From Ruegeria discodermiae (GTDB taxonomy: Bacteria; Pseudomonadota; Alphaproteobacteria; Rhodobacterales; Rhodobacteraceae): 64,000 nucleotides of DNA. The stretch is from positions 340,442-404,441 of the forward strand of contig NZ_JAVAMO010000003.1 in NCBI RefSeq assembly GCF_030758345.1, read 5' to 3'. The notes beneath the pieces are model-generated. The model saw only the letters and a program-made list of their open reading frames with translations, was not told the DNA's origin and made no database searches. Shown in pieces: positions 1 to 9,374 of this stretch (positions are counted from its first letter, which is position 1; every line of letters begins with the position of its first letter). Position numbers and translations under genes: made by a program.

Positions 1-368
1 TCCTCGGTCTTTGTCACAAACTCCAACACCTGATCCGTGCCGCTGCCTGTCGCCTCGAAATCCACGGCGACAAAAGGCGCGCCATCCACGGTGATGCCGA
101 CCTTTTCCACCGGGGTGACGAGGAAATACTTGCCATCCTCTTTCTTGATCACCGACGAGAACAACTTCACCAGTTCCGGCCTGCTGATGGGGGAGCCAAG
201 ATAAAACCACGTCCCGTCCCGCGCGATCCGCATGTCCAGGTCGCCGCAAAAGGGCGGGTTCCACAGATGCACCGGCGGCAATCCGCGTTTGGCGGCTGCG
301 CGAACTGACGCCGCAATGCCATCTGCCGAGGGTGTAACGGTCTTTTGTTCGCGCATTCGTTTTGCCAT
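1..368 (-). CDS. DUF1285 domain protein (partial, runs off the left edge)
   Basis: About 122 N-terminal codons are present; the gene continues beyond base 1. The translation begins [10 protein letters not shown] and contains [19 protein letters not shown] and [10 protein letters not shown], followed by a [14 protein letters not shown] segment; this is the recognisable pattern of the DUF1285 family of small cytoplasmic proteins. The function of the family is not established. The start ATG at 368-366 is preceded by a GGAA-type ribosome-binding site. The gene is divergent from the MoxR operon, with only about 50 bases between the two starts, so the promoters must overlap or be very compact. The family call is from recognition of conserved segments, not from a search. 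Confidence 0.8.
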   Translation of the reverse strand, partial: MAKRMREQKTVTPSADGIAASVRAAAKRGLPPVHLWNPPFCGDLDMRIARDGTWFYLGSPISRPELVKLFSSVIKKEDGKYFLVTPVEKVGITVDGAPFVAVDFEATGSGTDQVLEFVTKTE

Positions 369-421
369 TTCCGGTGAGAGAGATACACTCAGAACCATAT
401 ACGCCCATGGAAAGGAATGTC

Positions 422-1429
422 ATGTCCGATCAAACCGACCTTGTTGCCGAGATCGAAGCGCTGGAAGAAAAGCTTCAGCAGGCCAAGGCCTCGATCACCC
501 GCCGCTTCATCGGACAGGAGCGTGTGGTGGACCTGACGCTGACCGCTTTGCTTTGTGGCGGTCATGCGCTGTTGATCGGATTGCCCGGTCTGGGCAAGAC
601 CCTGCTGGTCGAAACGCTGTCGACCGTGATGGGGCTAAATGGCAACCGCATCCAGTTCACGCCCGACCTGATGCCCGCTGATATTCTGGGCTCCGAAGTT
701 TTGGACACCGCCGAGGATGGCTCGCGCCATTTCCGCTTCGTGTCCGGGCCGATCTTTTGCCAGCTCTTGATGGCGGATGAGATCAACCGCGCCAGCCCAC
801 GGACGCAATCGGCGCTGCTGCAGGCGATGCAGGAAAAGACCGTGACCGTCGCTGGCGAGGATCGGGTGCTGGGCGAGCCGTTCCATGTGCTGGCCACCCA
901 GAACCCAATCGAGCAGGAGGGCACCTATCCTCTGCCCGAGGCGCAGCTTGACCGTTTCCTGGTGCAGGTCGATGTGGAATATCCCGACCGCGAGACCGAA
1001 CGTGACATCCTGCTGGCCACGACCGGTGTGGACGAGGCCGAGGCGACGCAGGTGTTCACCCGCGACGAATTGCTCGCCGCCCAGACCCTGCTGCGGCGGA
1101 TGCCGGTGGGTGAGTCGGTGGTGGATCTGATCCTCGATCTGGTGCGCGCCTTCCGGCCTGATGAGGTGGGCGTGTCCGAACAGGTGGCCGAAACCGTGGC
1201 CTGGGGCCCCGGACCACGCGCCGCACAGGCCCTCATGATGACCGTGCGCGCGCGCGCCTTGTTGCAAGGACGGCTGGCGCCAAATGCCGAAGACGTGCTG
1301 GACATGGCCCGCCCGGTTCTCAGCCACCGGATGGCGCTGAACTTTGCCGCCCGCGCGCGCGGTGACCGCCTCTCCGATCTGATCGACAGTACCGCGCAGG
1401 GCCTCAGCCGAACCGAGGCCGCCGCGTGA
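422..1429 (+). CDS. MoxR-family AAA+ ATPase
   Basis: Predicted 335-aa AAA+ ATPase of the MoxR subfamily, chaperone-like enzymes thought to help insert cofactors or assemble protein complexes, normally with a VWA or DUF58 partner. Walker A is GLPGLGKT (residues 53-60) and Walker B is LLMADE (115-120); the downstream ATQNPIEQEGTYPLPEAQLD segment is the typical MoxR sensor region. The start at 422 is preferred over upstream in-frame ATGs at 362 and 407 because AAGGA lies 5 bases before it. The stop overlaps the GTG of the DUF58 gene by four bases (GTGA), so the two are translationally coupled. It is the first gene of a four-gene operon ending at 7108. Confidence 0.9.
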   Translation: MSDQTDLVAEIEALEEKLQQAKASITRRFIGQERVVDLTLTALLCGGHALLIGLPGLGKTLLVETLSTVMGLNGNRIQFTPDLMPADILGSEVLDTAEDGSRHFRFVSGPIFCQLLMADEINRASPRTQSALLQAMQEKTVTVAGEDRVLGEPFHVLATQNPIEQEGTYPLPEAQLDRFLVQVDVEYPDRETERDILLATTGVDEAEATQVFTRDELLAAQTLLRRMPVGESVVDLILDLVRAFRPDEVGVSEQVAETVAWGPGPRAAQALMMTVRARALLQGRLAPNAEDVLDMARPVLSHRMALNFAARARGDRLSDLIDSTAQGLSRTEAAA

Positions 1430-2301
1430 CGCCTGCCCTGACCCTCAGGGAACGATCCGAGGCCGAAGCATCGCGCCTGCCGCCCCTGCTGGCACGGGCC
1501 GAGCATCTGGCGGGCACCGTCCTGCTGGGCGATCACGGCCGCCGCCGCGCCGGTCTGGGCGACGATTTCTGGCAATACCGCCCGGCACAGCACGGCGATA
1601 GCAAGCGCCTGATCGACCACCGCCGCTCGGCGCGCGGCGATCAGCAATTCGTGCGCGAGCGCGAGTGGCAGATTGCGCAATCGGTGATGCTCTGGGTCGA
1701 TCAGGGGGCCTCAATGCGGTTCGCCTCGGACAAGGCCCTGCCGACCAAGGCGGATCGCGCGCGGCTGGTGGGGCTGGCCATCGCGATCCTGCTGATCCGG
1801 GGTGGTGAGCGCGTTGGACTGACCGGCACAACGCTGCCACCACGCCGCGGCAATGCACAGATCATCCGTCTGGCCGAGGCCTGGGCGCAGGATGCCGAGC
1901 CCGACTACCAGCCCCCTGAACATCGCGCCATGATCCCGCATGCGCGCGCCGTGTTCCTGTCGGATTTTCTGGGCGATCTGGACGAGGTGGAACTGGCCCT
2001 GACCAAGGCCGCCGATCGCGGCGTGCGCGGGGTTTTGATGATGACCCTTGATCCCAGCGAAGAAGAGTTCCCATATCAGGGGCGGACCATCTTCGAGAGT
2101 GTCGGCGGCACGTTTCGCCACGAAACCCTCAAGGCCGGGGACCTGAAGCCGCGTTACATCGCCCGGCTGGCGGAAAGGAAGGACAGGCTGAACCAGCTAT
2201 GTCACGCGACCGGATGGCAGTTTGGGCTGCATCATACCAGCGACAGTGCCCAGGCGGCGCTGCTGTGGATTTACCGCGCGCTTGATGGTGGCCATCGGTG
2301 A
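1426..2301 (+). CDS. DUF58 domain-containing protein
   Basis: The 291-aa product carries the DUF58 signature: DDFWQYRPAQHGDSKRLIDH followed by an RREW-like segment and a conserved acidic stretch (QSVMLWVDQGASM). DUF58 proteins resemble von Willebrand A domains and are the usual partners of MoxR ATPases. No signal peptide or membrane segment is evident, so it is probably cytoplasmic or peripheral. The GTG start overlaps the moxR stop by four bases and its own stop overlaps the next gene's GTG by four bases (2298-2301). The actual substrate of MoxR/DUF58 pairs is unknown in most bacteria. Confidence 0.88.
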   Translation: MTPALTLRERSEAEASRLPPLLARAEHLAGTVLLGDHGRRRAGLGDDFWQYRPAQHGDSKRLIDHRRSARGDQQFVREREWQIAQSVMLWVDQGASMRFASDKALPTKADRARLVGLAIAILLIRGGERVGLTGTTLPPRRGNAQIIRLAEAWAQDAEPDYQPPEHRAMIPHARAVFLSDFLGDLDEVELALTKAADRGVRGVLMMTLDPSEEEFPYQGRTIFESVGGTFRHETLKAGDLKPRYIARLAERKDRLNQLCHATGWQFGLHHTSDSAQAALLWIYRALDGGHR

Positions 2302-5069
2302 CCGTGATCGGCGGCATAGGCTTCACCGCGCCCTGGCTGTTGCTGGGTCTGCTGGCGCTGCCGGTTCTGTGGCTGATCCTGCGTGCGGTCCCGCCCGCAC
2401 CGATCCGCCGCCTGTTCCCTGCCGTCACCCTGCTGCTGGGTCTGCGCGATGATGAAAGCGTCTCGGACCGGACACCGTGGTGGCTGCTGCTGTTGCGGAT
2501 GCTGGCCGTGGCCGCCGTGATCACCGGCCTTGCCGGGCCGGTGCTGAATCCTTCGCGCGAGGCCAGCGGTTCTGGCCCGTTGCTGATCGTTCTGGATGCA
2601 AGCTGGGCCGGGGCCACGGGTTGGCCCGACAAGATGGCGCTGCTGGATGCGCAGCTTGGCGAGGCCGGGCGCACCGGCAGACCAGTGTCGATCCTGCGCC
2701 TGAGCGCCCCGGAACAACCGGTCTTCCAGAGCGCCGATGTCTGGCGCAACCGTCTTCCGGGGCTGGAGCCGATGCCGTGGCAACCCGCGATCGCCCAGAT
2801 CACGGGGGCCGAGACCGCTATTGGCTCCATCGACGAGAGCTTTGAAACCCGCTGGTTCAGCGACGGGCTGGACTATGCGGGCCGCGACCGGATTCTGGCC
2901 GCGCTCGACAGTGCTGGCCCCCTCAGCGTCTATCAGACCGAGAAACCGGTTCTGGGCTTGTTGCCCTCTTTCTTTGAGGATGGTGCCATTCAACTGCGCG
3001 CCATTCGCAGCCCGTCAACGCTGCCGCAGGAGGGCACCATTCTGGCCCATGGCCGCGACCCAGGCGGCACGGCGCGGGTTCTGGCCTCGGCCACAGCAAG
3101 CTTTGCGGCGGGGGAAACCCATGCCGAAACCGCGCTGTCTCTGCCCTCGGAGTTGCGCGCGCGGATCACTCGGTTCGAATTGCAGGGCCAACGCTCCGCC
3201 GGTGCCGTGACACTGGCCGATGACAGCCTGCGCCGCCGTGAGGTCGCTCTGATCGCCGGGCGCGAAGACCGCGAAGGGCTGGAGCTGCTGTCACCGCTGC
3301 ACTACCTGGAACAGGCGCTGCAACCAACTGCCGAACTGCTGAACGGCGCGCTCACCGATATCCTGCCCGCCAAACCTGATGTCATCGTGCTGGCTGATGT
3401 GGCTACGCTGTCAGGTGCCGAAGAAACCGCGCTGACCGAATGGGTCGAAGAAGGCGGCTTGTTGCTGCGCTTTGCCGGGCCGCGCCTTGCCGCGAGTGAG
3501 GTCAGCCGCAATGACGAGCATCCGCTGATGCCGGTGCGCCTGCGCTCCGGCGGACGGTCTGTGGGGGGCGCGATGAGCTGGGGCGAACCCAAGGCGCTGG
3601 CCCCCTTCCCCGACACCTCGCCGTTCTTTGGCCTGCCGGTGCCCGACGATGTCCGGGTCACCGCGCAGGTGATGGCGCAGCCGGACCCGACGCTGGCCGA
3701 CCGGGTCATCGCCGCGCTCAGCGACGGCACGCCGCTGGTCACCCGCAAACCGCTGGGTCAGGGCCAGATCGTGCTGTTCCACGTCACCGCCAATGCCGAA
3801 TGGTCAAGCCTGCCACTATCGGGACTGTTCGTCGAGATGCTGGAACGGCTCGCAGTTTCTTCCTCGGCAAAACCACCCGAGGCTGAGGATCTGGCGGGCA
3901 CAACATGGACCCCGGTGCAGGTTTTGGACGGTTTTGGCGCGCTGGAAGAGGCGGGCAACCTGCCGGGTGTCGAGGGGGCTGCATTGGCCGAAGACCCGCT
4001 TGGCCCCGATCTGCGTCCCGGTATCTATGCCAGCGAAGACCGGCGGCTGGCCCGCAATGTGCTGACCGCCGAGGCCGATCTGGTGCCCGTGACCTGGCCC
4101 GCCAACATCCCGGTCGAGGGGTTGAGTATCGAACGCGAAACCCCGCTGGGTGGCCCGTTGCTGAGCCTGGCGCTGCTCTTGCTGCTACTTGATGTGATCG
4201 CCTCGCTGGCGCTGTCGGGGCGCTTGCGGATGGCGGCCCTGGCCCCCGCCCTTATGCTCGGGCTGGCCTTTTCGCTGGTCTCGCCGGACGCGCGCGCGCG
4301 GGAGGGTGAAGGAAATGATTTCGCCTTGTCCGCCACCGCTGAGCTGGTTCTGGCCCATGTGCTGACCGGCGACCGCAATGTCGATGATGTGGCGCAAGCC
4401 GGATTACGGGGGCTTAGCGAAACGCTCAGCTATCGCACGTCTGTGGAACCGGTGGAGCCGGTCGGCATCGACCTTGAGCGCGACGAACTGGCCTTCTTCC
4501 CCTTCCTCTACTGGCCGATCTCGCCGGATCAGCCGCAACCTTCGGATGCGGCCTATTCAAAGCTGAACGCCTATCTCAGATCAGGCGGCATGATCCTCTT
4601 TGATACGCGCGATGCAGATATCGCGCGGTTCGGCGCAGGCAGCCCGAACGGGCGCAAATTGCAGCAACTGGCTGCCCCGCTGGACGTACCACCTCTGGAA
4701 CCGGTGCCGCGCGATCACGTGCTGACCCGCACCTTCTATCTGCTGCAGGACTTCCCCGGCCGCCACCAGGGCGCGGATGTCTGGGTCGAAGCCGCCCCAC
4801 CCGATGCCGAACAGATCGAAGGCATGCCCTTTCGCAATCTCAATGACGGGGTCACCCCGGTGATCATCGGTGGCAATGACTGGGCCGCAGCCTGGGCCAT
4901 CGACCGCAACGGCCGCCCCCTGCTGCCGGTTGGGCGCGGATTTGCGGGCGAGCGACAGCGTGAACTGGCCTATCGCTTTGGCGTCAATCTGGTGATGCAT
5001 GTGCTGACCGGCAACTACAAATCCGATCAGGTGCATGTGCCCGCCCTTCTGGACAGGTTGGGACAATGA
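2298..5069 (+). CDS. BatA-like N-terminal membrane protein with C-terminal DUF4159
   Basis: Large 923-aa protein. The N terminus has two hydrophobic segments (about residues 9-32 and 55-80) in the BatA/aerotolerance style. A long periplasm- or cytosol-exposed middle region follows with ATPase-independent alpha/beta character (VIVLADVATLSGAEETALTEW resembles a glutamine-amidotransferase-like fold), then further membrane segments near residues 615-660. The C-terminal about 220 residues match DUF4159 (DELAFFPFLYWPISPDQPQP, then YLRSGGMILFDTRDAD). It starts with GTG overlapping the DUF58 stop. The architecture is that of proteins always found beside MoxR and DUF58 in alphaproteobacteria. Its biochemical role is unknown. 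Confidence 0.85.
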   Translation: MTVIGGIGFTAPWLLLGLLALPVLWLILRAVPPAPIRRLFPAVTLLLGLRDDESVSDRTPWWLLLLRMLAVAAVITGLAGPVLNPSREASGSGPLLIVLDASWAGATGWPDKMALLDAQLGEAGRTGRPVSILRLSAPEQPVFQSADVWRNRLPGLEPMPWQPAIAQITGAETAIGSIDESFETRWFSDGLDYAGRDRILAALDSAGPLSVYQTEKPVLGLLPSFFEDGAIQLRAIRSPSTLPQEGTILAHGRDPGGTARVLASATASFAAGETHAETALSLPSELRARITRFELQGQRSAGAVTLADDSLRRREVALIAGREDREGLELLSPLHYLEQALQPTAELLNGALTDILPAKPDVIVLADVATLSGAEETALTEWVEEGGLLLRFAGPRLAASEVSRNDEHPLMPVRLRSGGRSVGGAMSWGEPKALAPFPDTSPFFGLPVPDDVRVTAQVMAQPDPTLADRVIAALSDGTPLVTRKPLGQGQIVLFHVTANAEWSSLPLSGLFVEMLERLAVSSSAKPPEAEDLAGTTWTPVQVLDGFGALEEAGNLPGVEGAALAEDPLGPDLRPGIYASEDRRLARNVLTAEADLVPVTWPANIPVEGLSIERETPLGGPLLSLALLLLLLDVIASLALSGRLRMAALAPALMLGLAFSLVSPDARAREGEGNDFALSATAELVLAHVLTGDRNVDDVAQAGLRGLSETLSYRTSVEPVEPVGIDLERDELAFFPFLYWPISPDQPQPSDAAYSKLNAYLRSGGMILFDTRDADIARFGAGSPNGRKLQQLAAPLDVPPLEPVPRDHVLTRTFYLLQDFPGRHQGADVWVEAAPPDAEQIEGMPFRNLNDGVTPVIIGGNDWAAAWAIDRNGRPLLPVGRGFAGERQRELAYRFGVNLVMHVLTGNYKSDQVHVPALLDRLGQ

Positions 5070-7108
5070 CAGGAAGTATCGTCTTTGACCCGCTGATCCC
5101 GTGGCCCGCGCTGTTGGTACTGGCAATTCTCGCTGGTGCCGGTGTCATATTGGCGCTCTGGCGCGGCTTGTCAGGCTGGGCATTACGAGGTCTTGCGGCG
5201 CTCGTCTTGCTGGGCGCGCTGGCAGGCCCGGCCTATCAGATCGAGGACCGCGCGCCGCTCAGCGATATCGTGATCCTGCTGGAAGACCAGAGCGCCAGCC
5301 AGACCCTCGCAGACCGGCAGCAGCAGACCCAAGAAGCGGCAGATGCCCTTGCCGCCACGATCGAGGCCCGCGACAACACCGAATTGCGCCGGGTTCGCGT
5401 CGGCGATGGTGAAGGCGACGCAGGCACTCAACTGATGAGTGCGCTTTCCGAGGTCCTGGCAGAGGAACCGCGCGCGCGCGTTGCCGGGATTATCGCGCTC
5501 TCGGATGGTCGTGTGCATGATGCCGACATGGCCCCGCAACTGCCCGCGCCGATGCACCTCTTGTTATCGGGCCGATCCGACGATTGGGATCGCCGCCTGA
5601 TCGTCAAGAACGCGCCTGCCTTCGCCATCATCGATGAGCCGGTGACCCTGACATTGCGGATCGAGGATAGTGGTGCTGCGCCTGCTGATCAGCGCTCCGC
5701 CCCGCTGCAGATCTCGGTCGATGGGGCCGAGCCGGATACCTTCACCGTTCCCATCGGGCAGGATATTGAACTACCTGTGACCCTGACCCATGGCGGGCGC
5801 AACGTCATCCAATTCTCCGTTCCTGCCGCCGAGGGCGAGCTAACGGACCGCAACAACACCGCGCTGATCCAGATGAACGGCGTGCGTGACCGGTTGCGGG
5901 TGCTGCTGGTTTCGGGCGAACCGCATCCCGGCGGGCGCACATGGCGCAACCTGCTGAAATCCGACAGCGCCGTCGATCTTGTGCATTTCACCATCCTGCG
6001 CCCGCCCGAAAAGCAGGATGGCGTGCCAGTGGATGAGCTATCGCTGATCGCCTTCCCCACACGTGAGCTGTTTCTGGAAAAGATCAACGATTTTGACCTG
6101 ATCATCTTTGACCGCTACAAGCGGCGCGGGATTTTGCCTGCGATCTATCTGGACAATGTCTCGCAATATGTTGCCGATGGCGGCGCGGTTCTGGTCGCAG
6201 CCGGGCCCGACTTTGCCACGGCCGACAGCATCTATCGCTCGCCGCTGGGGCCGACCCTGCCCGCGCAACCCACCGCCCGCGTGATCGAGGAACGCTACAT
6301 GCCGCAGGTGACCGAACTGGGCGAGCGCCACCCGGTTACCGCCGATCTGGGCGGGATCGAGGAGTGGGGTGCGTGGCTGCGCCAGGTCGATGTCTTCCCC
6401 CGGTCCGGCAATGTGGTGATGAGCGGGATTGACGACCGTCCGCTGCTGATCCTGGACCGGGTCGGTGAAGGTCGGGTTGCGCTGCTGGCCTCGGATCACG
6501 CCTGGCTCTGGAGCCGGGGATATGAGGGGGGCGGTCCGCAACTGGAACTGCTGCGCAGGCTGGCGCACTGGATGATGAAGGAACCCGAGCTTGAGGAAGA
6601 GGCGCTCTGGGCCGATGCGCAGGGCCGCACCATGCGCATCATCCGCCGCACGCTTGAGGAAGAGGTCGGTCCGGTGACCATCACCCGCCCCAATGGCGAG
6701 ACCGAGACTGTCACCTTGCAGGAGGTCTCACCCGGTCGGTTTGAGGCGCTTTATACGGGGCCAGAGATTGGCCTCTATCGCTTGCAGGAAGGCGAGCGCC
6801 AAGCGGTGATCGGCCTTGGCCCCGCCGCCCCGCGCGAATTCGAACAGACTATTGCGACGGGCGAGGTTCTCGACCCGATCCTGGCCACCATGCGCGGTGG
6901 CGTCATACGTCTGGAAGACGGGCTGCCCTCGATCCGATCGGTGCGCGAAGGGCGTCCCGCAGCTGGTCGGGGCTGGATCGGGCTGACACCACGTGGCGCT
7001 TATGAAACCCGCGATGTGACGCAAACCGCTTTGCTACCGCCCTGGCTGGTCCTGTTCCTCGCTGCCGGTTTCATCCTGGCAGGCTGGCTGCGCGAAGGCC
7101 GCCACTGA
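5066..7108 (+). CDS. membrane-anchored VWA/GATase-like protein of the MoxR operon
   Basis: The 680-aa product has two hydrophobic segments at the N terminus and one at the extreme C terminus (PPWLVLFLAAGFILAGWL). Between them lie a VWA-like stretch (DIVILLEDQSASQTLADRQQ), an Ig-like region, and a class I glutamine-amidotransferase-like fold (RVLLVSGEPHPGGRTWRNLL, later GGAVLVAAGPDFA). No catalytic Cys of true amidotransferases is apparent, so this domain is probably structural. The ATG overlaps the preceding stop by four bases. It is the last gene of the operon; the 149 bases after it hold the control region of the next operon. Function unknown beyond association with MoxR. Confidence 0.8.
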   Translation: MTGSIVFDPLIPWPALLVLAILAGAGVILALWRGLSGWALRGLAALVLLGALAGPAYQIEDRAPLSDIVILLEDQSASQTLADRQQQTQEAADALAATIEARDNTELRRVRVGDGEGDAGTQLMSALSEVLAEEPRARVAGIIALSDGRVHDADMAPQLPAPMHLLLSGRSDDWDRRLIVKNAPAFAIIDEPVTLTLRIEDSGAAPADQRSAPLQISVDGAEPDTFTVPIGQDIELPVTLTHGGRNVIQFSVPAAEGELTDRNNTALIQMNGVRDRLRVLLVSGEPHPGGRTWRNLLKSDSAVDLVHFTILRPPEKQDGVPVDELSLIAFPTRELFLEKINDFDLIIFDRYKRRGILPAIYLDNVSQYVADGGAVLVAAGPDFATADSIYRSPLGPTLPAQPTARVIEERYMPQVTELGERHPVTADLGGIEEWGAWLRQVDVFPRSGNVVMSGIDDRPLLILDRVGEGRVALLASDHAWLWSRGYEGGGPQLELLRRLAHWMMKEPELEEEALWADAQGRTMRIIRRTLEEEVGPVTITRPNGETETVTLQEVSPGRFEALYTGPEIGLYRLQEGERQAVIGLGPAAPREFEQTIATGEVLDPILATMRGGVIRLEDGLPSIRSVREGRPAAGRGWIGLTPRGAYETRDVTQTALLPPWLVLFLAAGFILAGWLREGRH

Positions 7109-7176
7109 TCCGAAGATCAAATCTGAACGTGAGAGGGCCCGGATTGCCGCGTCAGGTCTCGCTGCGCGGATTTGTG

Positions 7177-7205
7177 AAATTCCACTTATAGGCGTCAAAT
7201 TCCAC
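7177..7205. promoter_or_regulatory. two phased direct repeats AAATTCCAC (putative operator)
   Basis: AAATTCCAC occurs at 7177-7185 and again at 7197-7205, exactly 20 bases apart (two helical turns). The extended copies are TGAAATTCCACTTAT and TCAAATTCCACATAT. They lie just upstream of the beta-oxidation operon, whose last gene encodes an IclR-family regulator. On the complementary strand the repeats read GTGGAATTT, similar in flavour to IclR half-sites. That IclR binds here is inference. Confidence 0.45.
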
Positions 7206-7208
7206 ATA

Positions 7209-7237
7209 TTGAAATTTCTATGGCAATCTTCTATCCC
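7209..7237 (+). promoter_or_regulatory. possible sigma70-type promoter
   Basis: TTGAAA at 7209-7214 and TATCCC at 7232-7237 are separated by 17 bases, in an unusually AT-rich stretch 20 bases before the start of the fadB-like gene. The -10 match is imperfect. The -35 box directly follows the second AAATTCCAC repeat, so a protein bound there could touch RNA polymerase. Confidence 0.3.
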
Positions 7238-7257
7238 TCTGCCGATATGAGGCAGCA

Positions 7258-9363
7258 ATGAGAAAGGGGCCGGTTTTGTCGCACCCAGTCACGATGGAGC
7301 TTCACGGCGATATTGCCGTGATCCAAGTCTCCAACCCGCCGGTCAACGCACTGTCCCAAGCCGTGCGCGCCGGGCTCTCTGACACCGTCACGCAGGCCGC
7401 AGAGATGGCGGAGGTCAAAGCCATCCTGATCTGCTGCGCGGGCCGAACCTTTGTCGCCGGGGCGGATATCCGCGAATTTGGCAAACCGTTGATGGAGCCC
7501 TCGCTTCCCGACGTAATCGACCAGATCGAGGCCTCGACCAAACCGGTGGTGATCGCCTTGCATGGCACCGCTTTGGGCGGCGGGCTGGAACTGGCTCTGG
7601 GCGGGCACTACCGCATTGCCCTGGCTTCGGCGCGCTTCGGGCTGCCAGAGGTGATGCTGGGCCTGTTGCCCGGTGCCGGCGGCACCCAGCGCTTGCCACG
7701 GCTGGTACCGATGTCCAATGCGATCAACATGATCACCTCGGGTGGCCAGATCGGTGCGCAAGACGCGCTTGAGTTTGGCCTGATCGACCAGATTGCGAGC
7801 GGCGACGACATCCGGAACGCGAGTCTGGGCTATGCCAAAACGTTGATCGAAACGGGCGCTGCACCGCGCCCTACCAGCCGCCTTGTCTGCAATCCGCCGG
7901 AGCCGGGTGCAATGGATGCGGCGCGCGCCAAGCTGGCAAAGTCCGCGCGTGGTCAGATCGCCCCGCAAAAGGCTCTGGACGCGCTTCGGGGCGCGATTGA
8001 CCTGTCATTTGCCGAGGGTCTTGCGCAGGAGCGGGCGTTGTTCAAGGAACTGATGGCGTCGGATCAGCGCGGCGCGATGATCCACGCGTTTTTTGCCGAG
8101 CGGCAGGTTGGAAAGCTGGACGAGATTAAGGGCGTCGCCCCGCGCGACGTCCAGACTCTGGGCGTGGTCGGCGGCGGCACCATGGGCGCAGGCATCGCCA
8201 CGAACGCCTTGCTTGCCGGTCTCAAGGTGACCCTGGTTGAGCGTGATTCAGAGGCCACAGATCGGGCATATGCGACGGTTTCCGGCCTGCTGGAAGGCGC
8301 AATGCAACGGGGTAAGCTGGGTGAGGCACAATATGGCGAAATCATGTCTGATTGTTTTAAAACCACAACAGATTACCAGGAATTTGCTCAGTCCGACATC
8401 GTGATTGAAGCGGTTTTTGAAAGCATCGATGTGAAAAAAGAGGTGTTCGAAAAGCTGGATGCAGTCTGCAAACCCGGCGCGATCCTGGCCAGCAACACCT
8501 CCTATCTGGATGTGGACGCCATCGCCGCGATGACCGCACGTCCCGAAGATGTGATCGGTCTCCATTTCTTCTCGCCAGCCCATGTCATGAAGCTGCTGGA
8601 GATCGTGGTCGCGGACCGGACCGCGCCAGAGGTCACCGCGACGGGCTTTGCGCTGGCAAAGACCCTTGGCAAGGTCGCGGTCCGCGCGGGGGTCTGTGAC
8701 GGGTTCATCGGCAATCGCATCCTGTCGCATTACCGCAAGGCGCTGGACGGCGCGGTGATCGCGGGGGCCAGCCCGTTCGACGTCGATCGCGCGCTGGTCG
8801 AATTTGGCCTCGCCATGGGGCCCTATGCGGTGAGCGACCTGGCCGGGCTGGATATCGGCTGGGCCACCCGCAAGCGCCTGGCCCCCAGGCGCGACCCGCG
8901 CGAGGCTTATGCCGAGTTCGCCGACCGCCTCTGCGAGATGGGCCGCTTTGGCCGCAAGACCGGCAGGGGCTATTACCTTTATGGCGAAGGCCGCCCCGCA
9001 CCCGATCCCGAGGTTGACGGTATCATCGCAGAAGAACGCTCTGCCAAGGGCGTCATAGCACGCGCGCTTTCCGATCAGGAAATCGTCGACCGCTACATGG
9101 CGGCGATGGTCAACGAAGCCGCGCGGGTGGTCGAGGAAGGCATCGCGCAACGCCCGCTGGATGTGGATGTCACCTTGCTCAACGGCTACGGGTTTCCGCG
9201 CTGGCGCGGGGGTCCGATGTATTATGCCGATACGGTGGGGCCGGATAAGATCCTGCGCGATATCACCACATTTGCCGCCGAGGATGACTTCCTCTGGCAG
9301 CCCGCGCCGCTGCTGCAGCGGTTGGTGGCCGAGGGCAAGACTTTTGCCAGCCTGAACACATAA
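7258..9363 (+). CDS. bifunctional enoyl-CoA hydratase / 3-hydroxyacyl-CoA dehydrogenase
   Basis: The 701-aa protein combines an N-terminal crotonase domain (about residues 10-200; [12 protein letters not shown] and [19 protein letters not shown], giving both catalytic glutamates) with an NAD-binding 3-hydroxyacyl-CoA dehydrogenase ([14 protein letters not shown] near residue 300, [17 protein letters not shown]) and its C-terminal helical domain. It hydrates 2-enoyl-CoA and oxidises the L-3-hydroxyacyl-CoA with NAD in the cytoplasm. The order of genes (this, thiolase, large and small acyl-CoA dehydrogenase) resembles pimF-pimB-pimC-pimD of dicarboxylate degradation; a general FadN/FadB-like role is equally possible. 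ATG at 7258 follows GAGG; a TTG at 7276 after AAAGGGG is an alternative start. Confidence 0.9.
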   Translation: MRKGPVLSHPVTMELHGDIAVIQVSNPPVNALSQAVRAGLSDTVTQAAEMAEVKAILICCAGRTFVAGADIREFGKPLMEPSLPDVIDQIEASTKPVVIALHGTALGGGLELALGGHYRIALASARFGLPEVMLGLLPGAGGTQRLPRLVPMSNAINMITSGGQIGAQDALEFGLIDQIASGDDIRNASLGYAKTLIETGAAPRPTSRLVCNPPEPGAMDAARAKLAKSARGQIAPQKALDALRGAIDLSFAEGLAQERALFKELMASDQRGAMIHAFFAERQVGKLDEIKGVAPRDVQTLGVVGGGTMGAGIATNALLAGLKVTLVERDSEATDRAYATVSGLLEGAMQRGKLGEAQYGEIMSDCFKTTTDYQEFAQSDIVIEAVFESIDVKKEVFEKLDAVCKPGAILASNTSYLDVDAIAAMTARPEDVIGLHFFSPAHVMKLLEIVVADRTAPEVTATGFALAKTLGKVAVRAGVCDGFIGNRILSHYRKALDGAVIAGASPFDVDRALVEFGLAMGPYAVSDLAGLDIGWATRKRLAPRRDPREAYAEFADRLCEMGRFGRKTGRGYYLYGEGRPAPDPEVDGIIAEERSAKGVIARALSDQEIVDRYMAAMVNEAARVVEEGIAQRPLDVDVTLLNGYGFPRWRGGPMYYADTVGPDKILRDITTFAAEDDFLWQPAPLLQRLVAEGKTFASLNT

Positions 9364-9374
9364 GGATCATTGCG

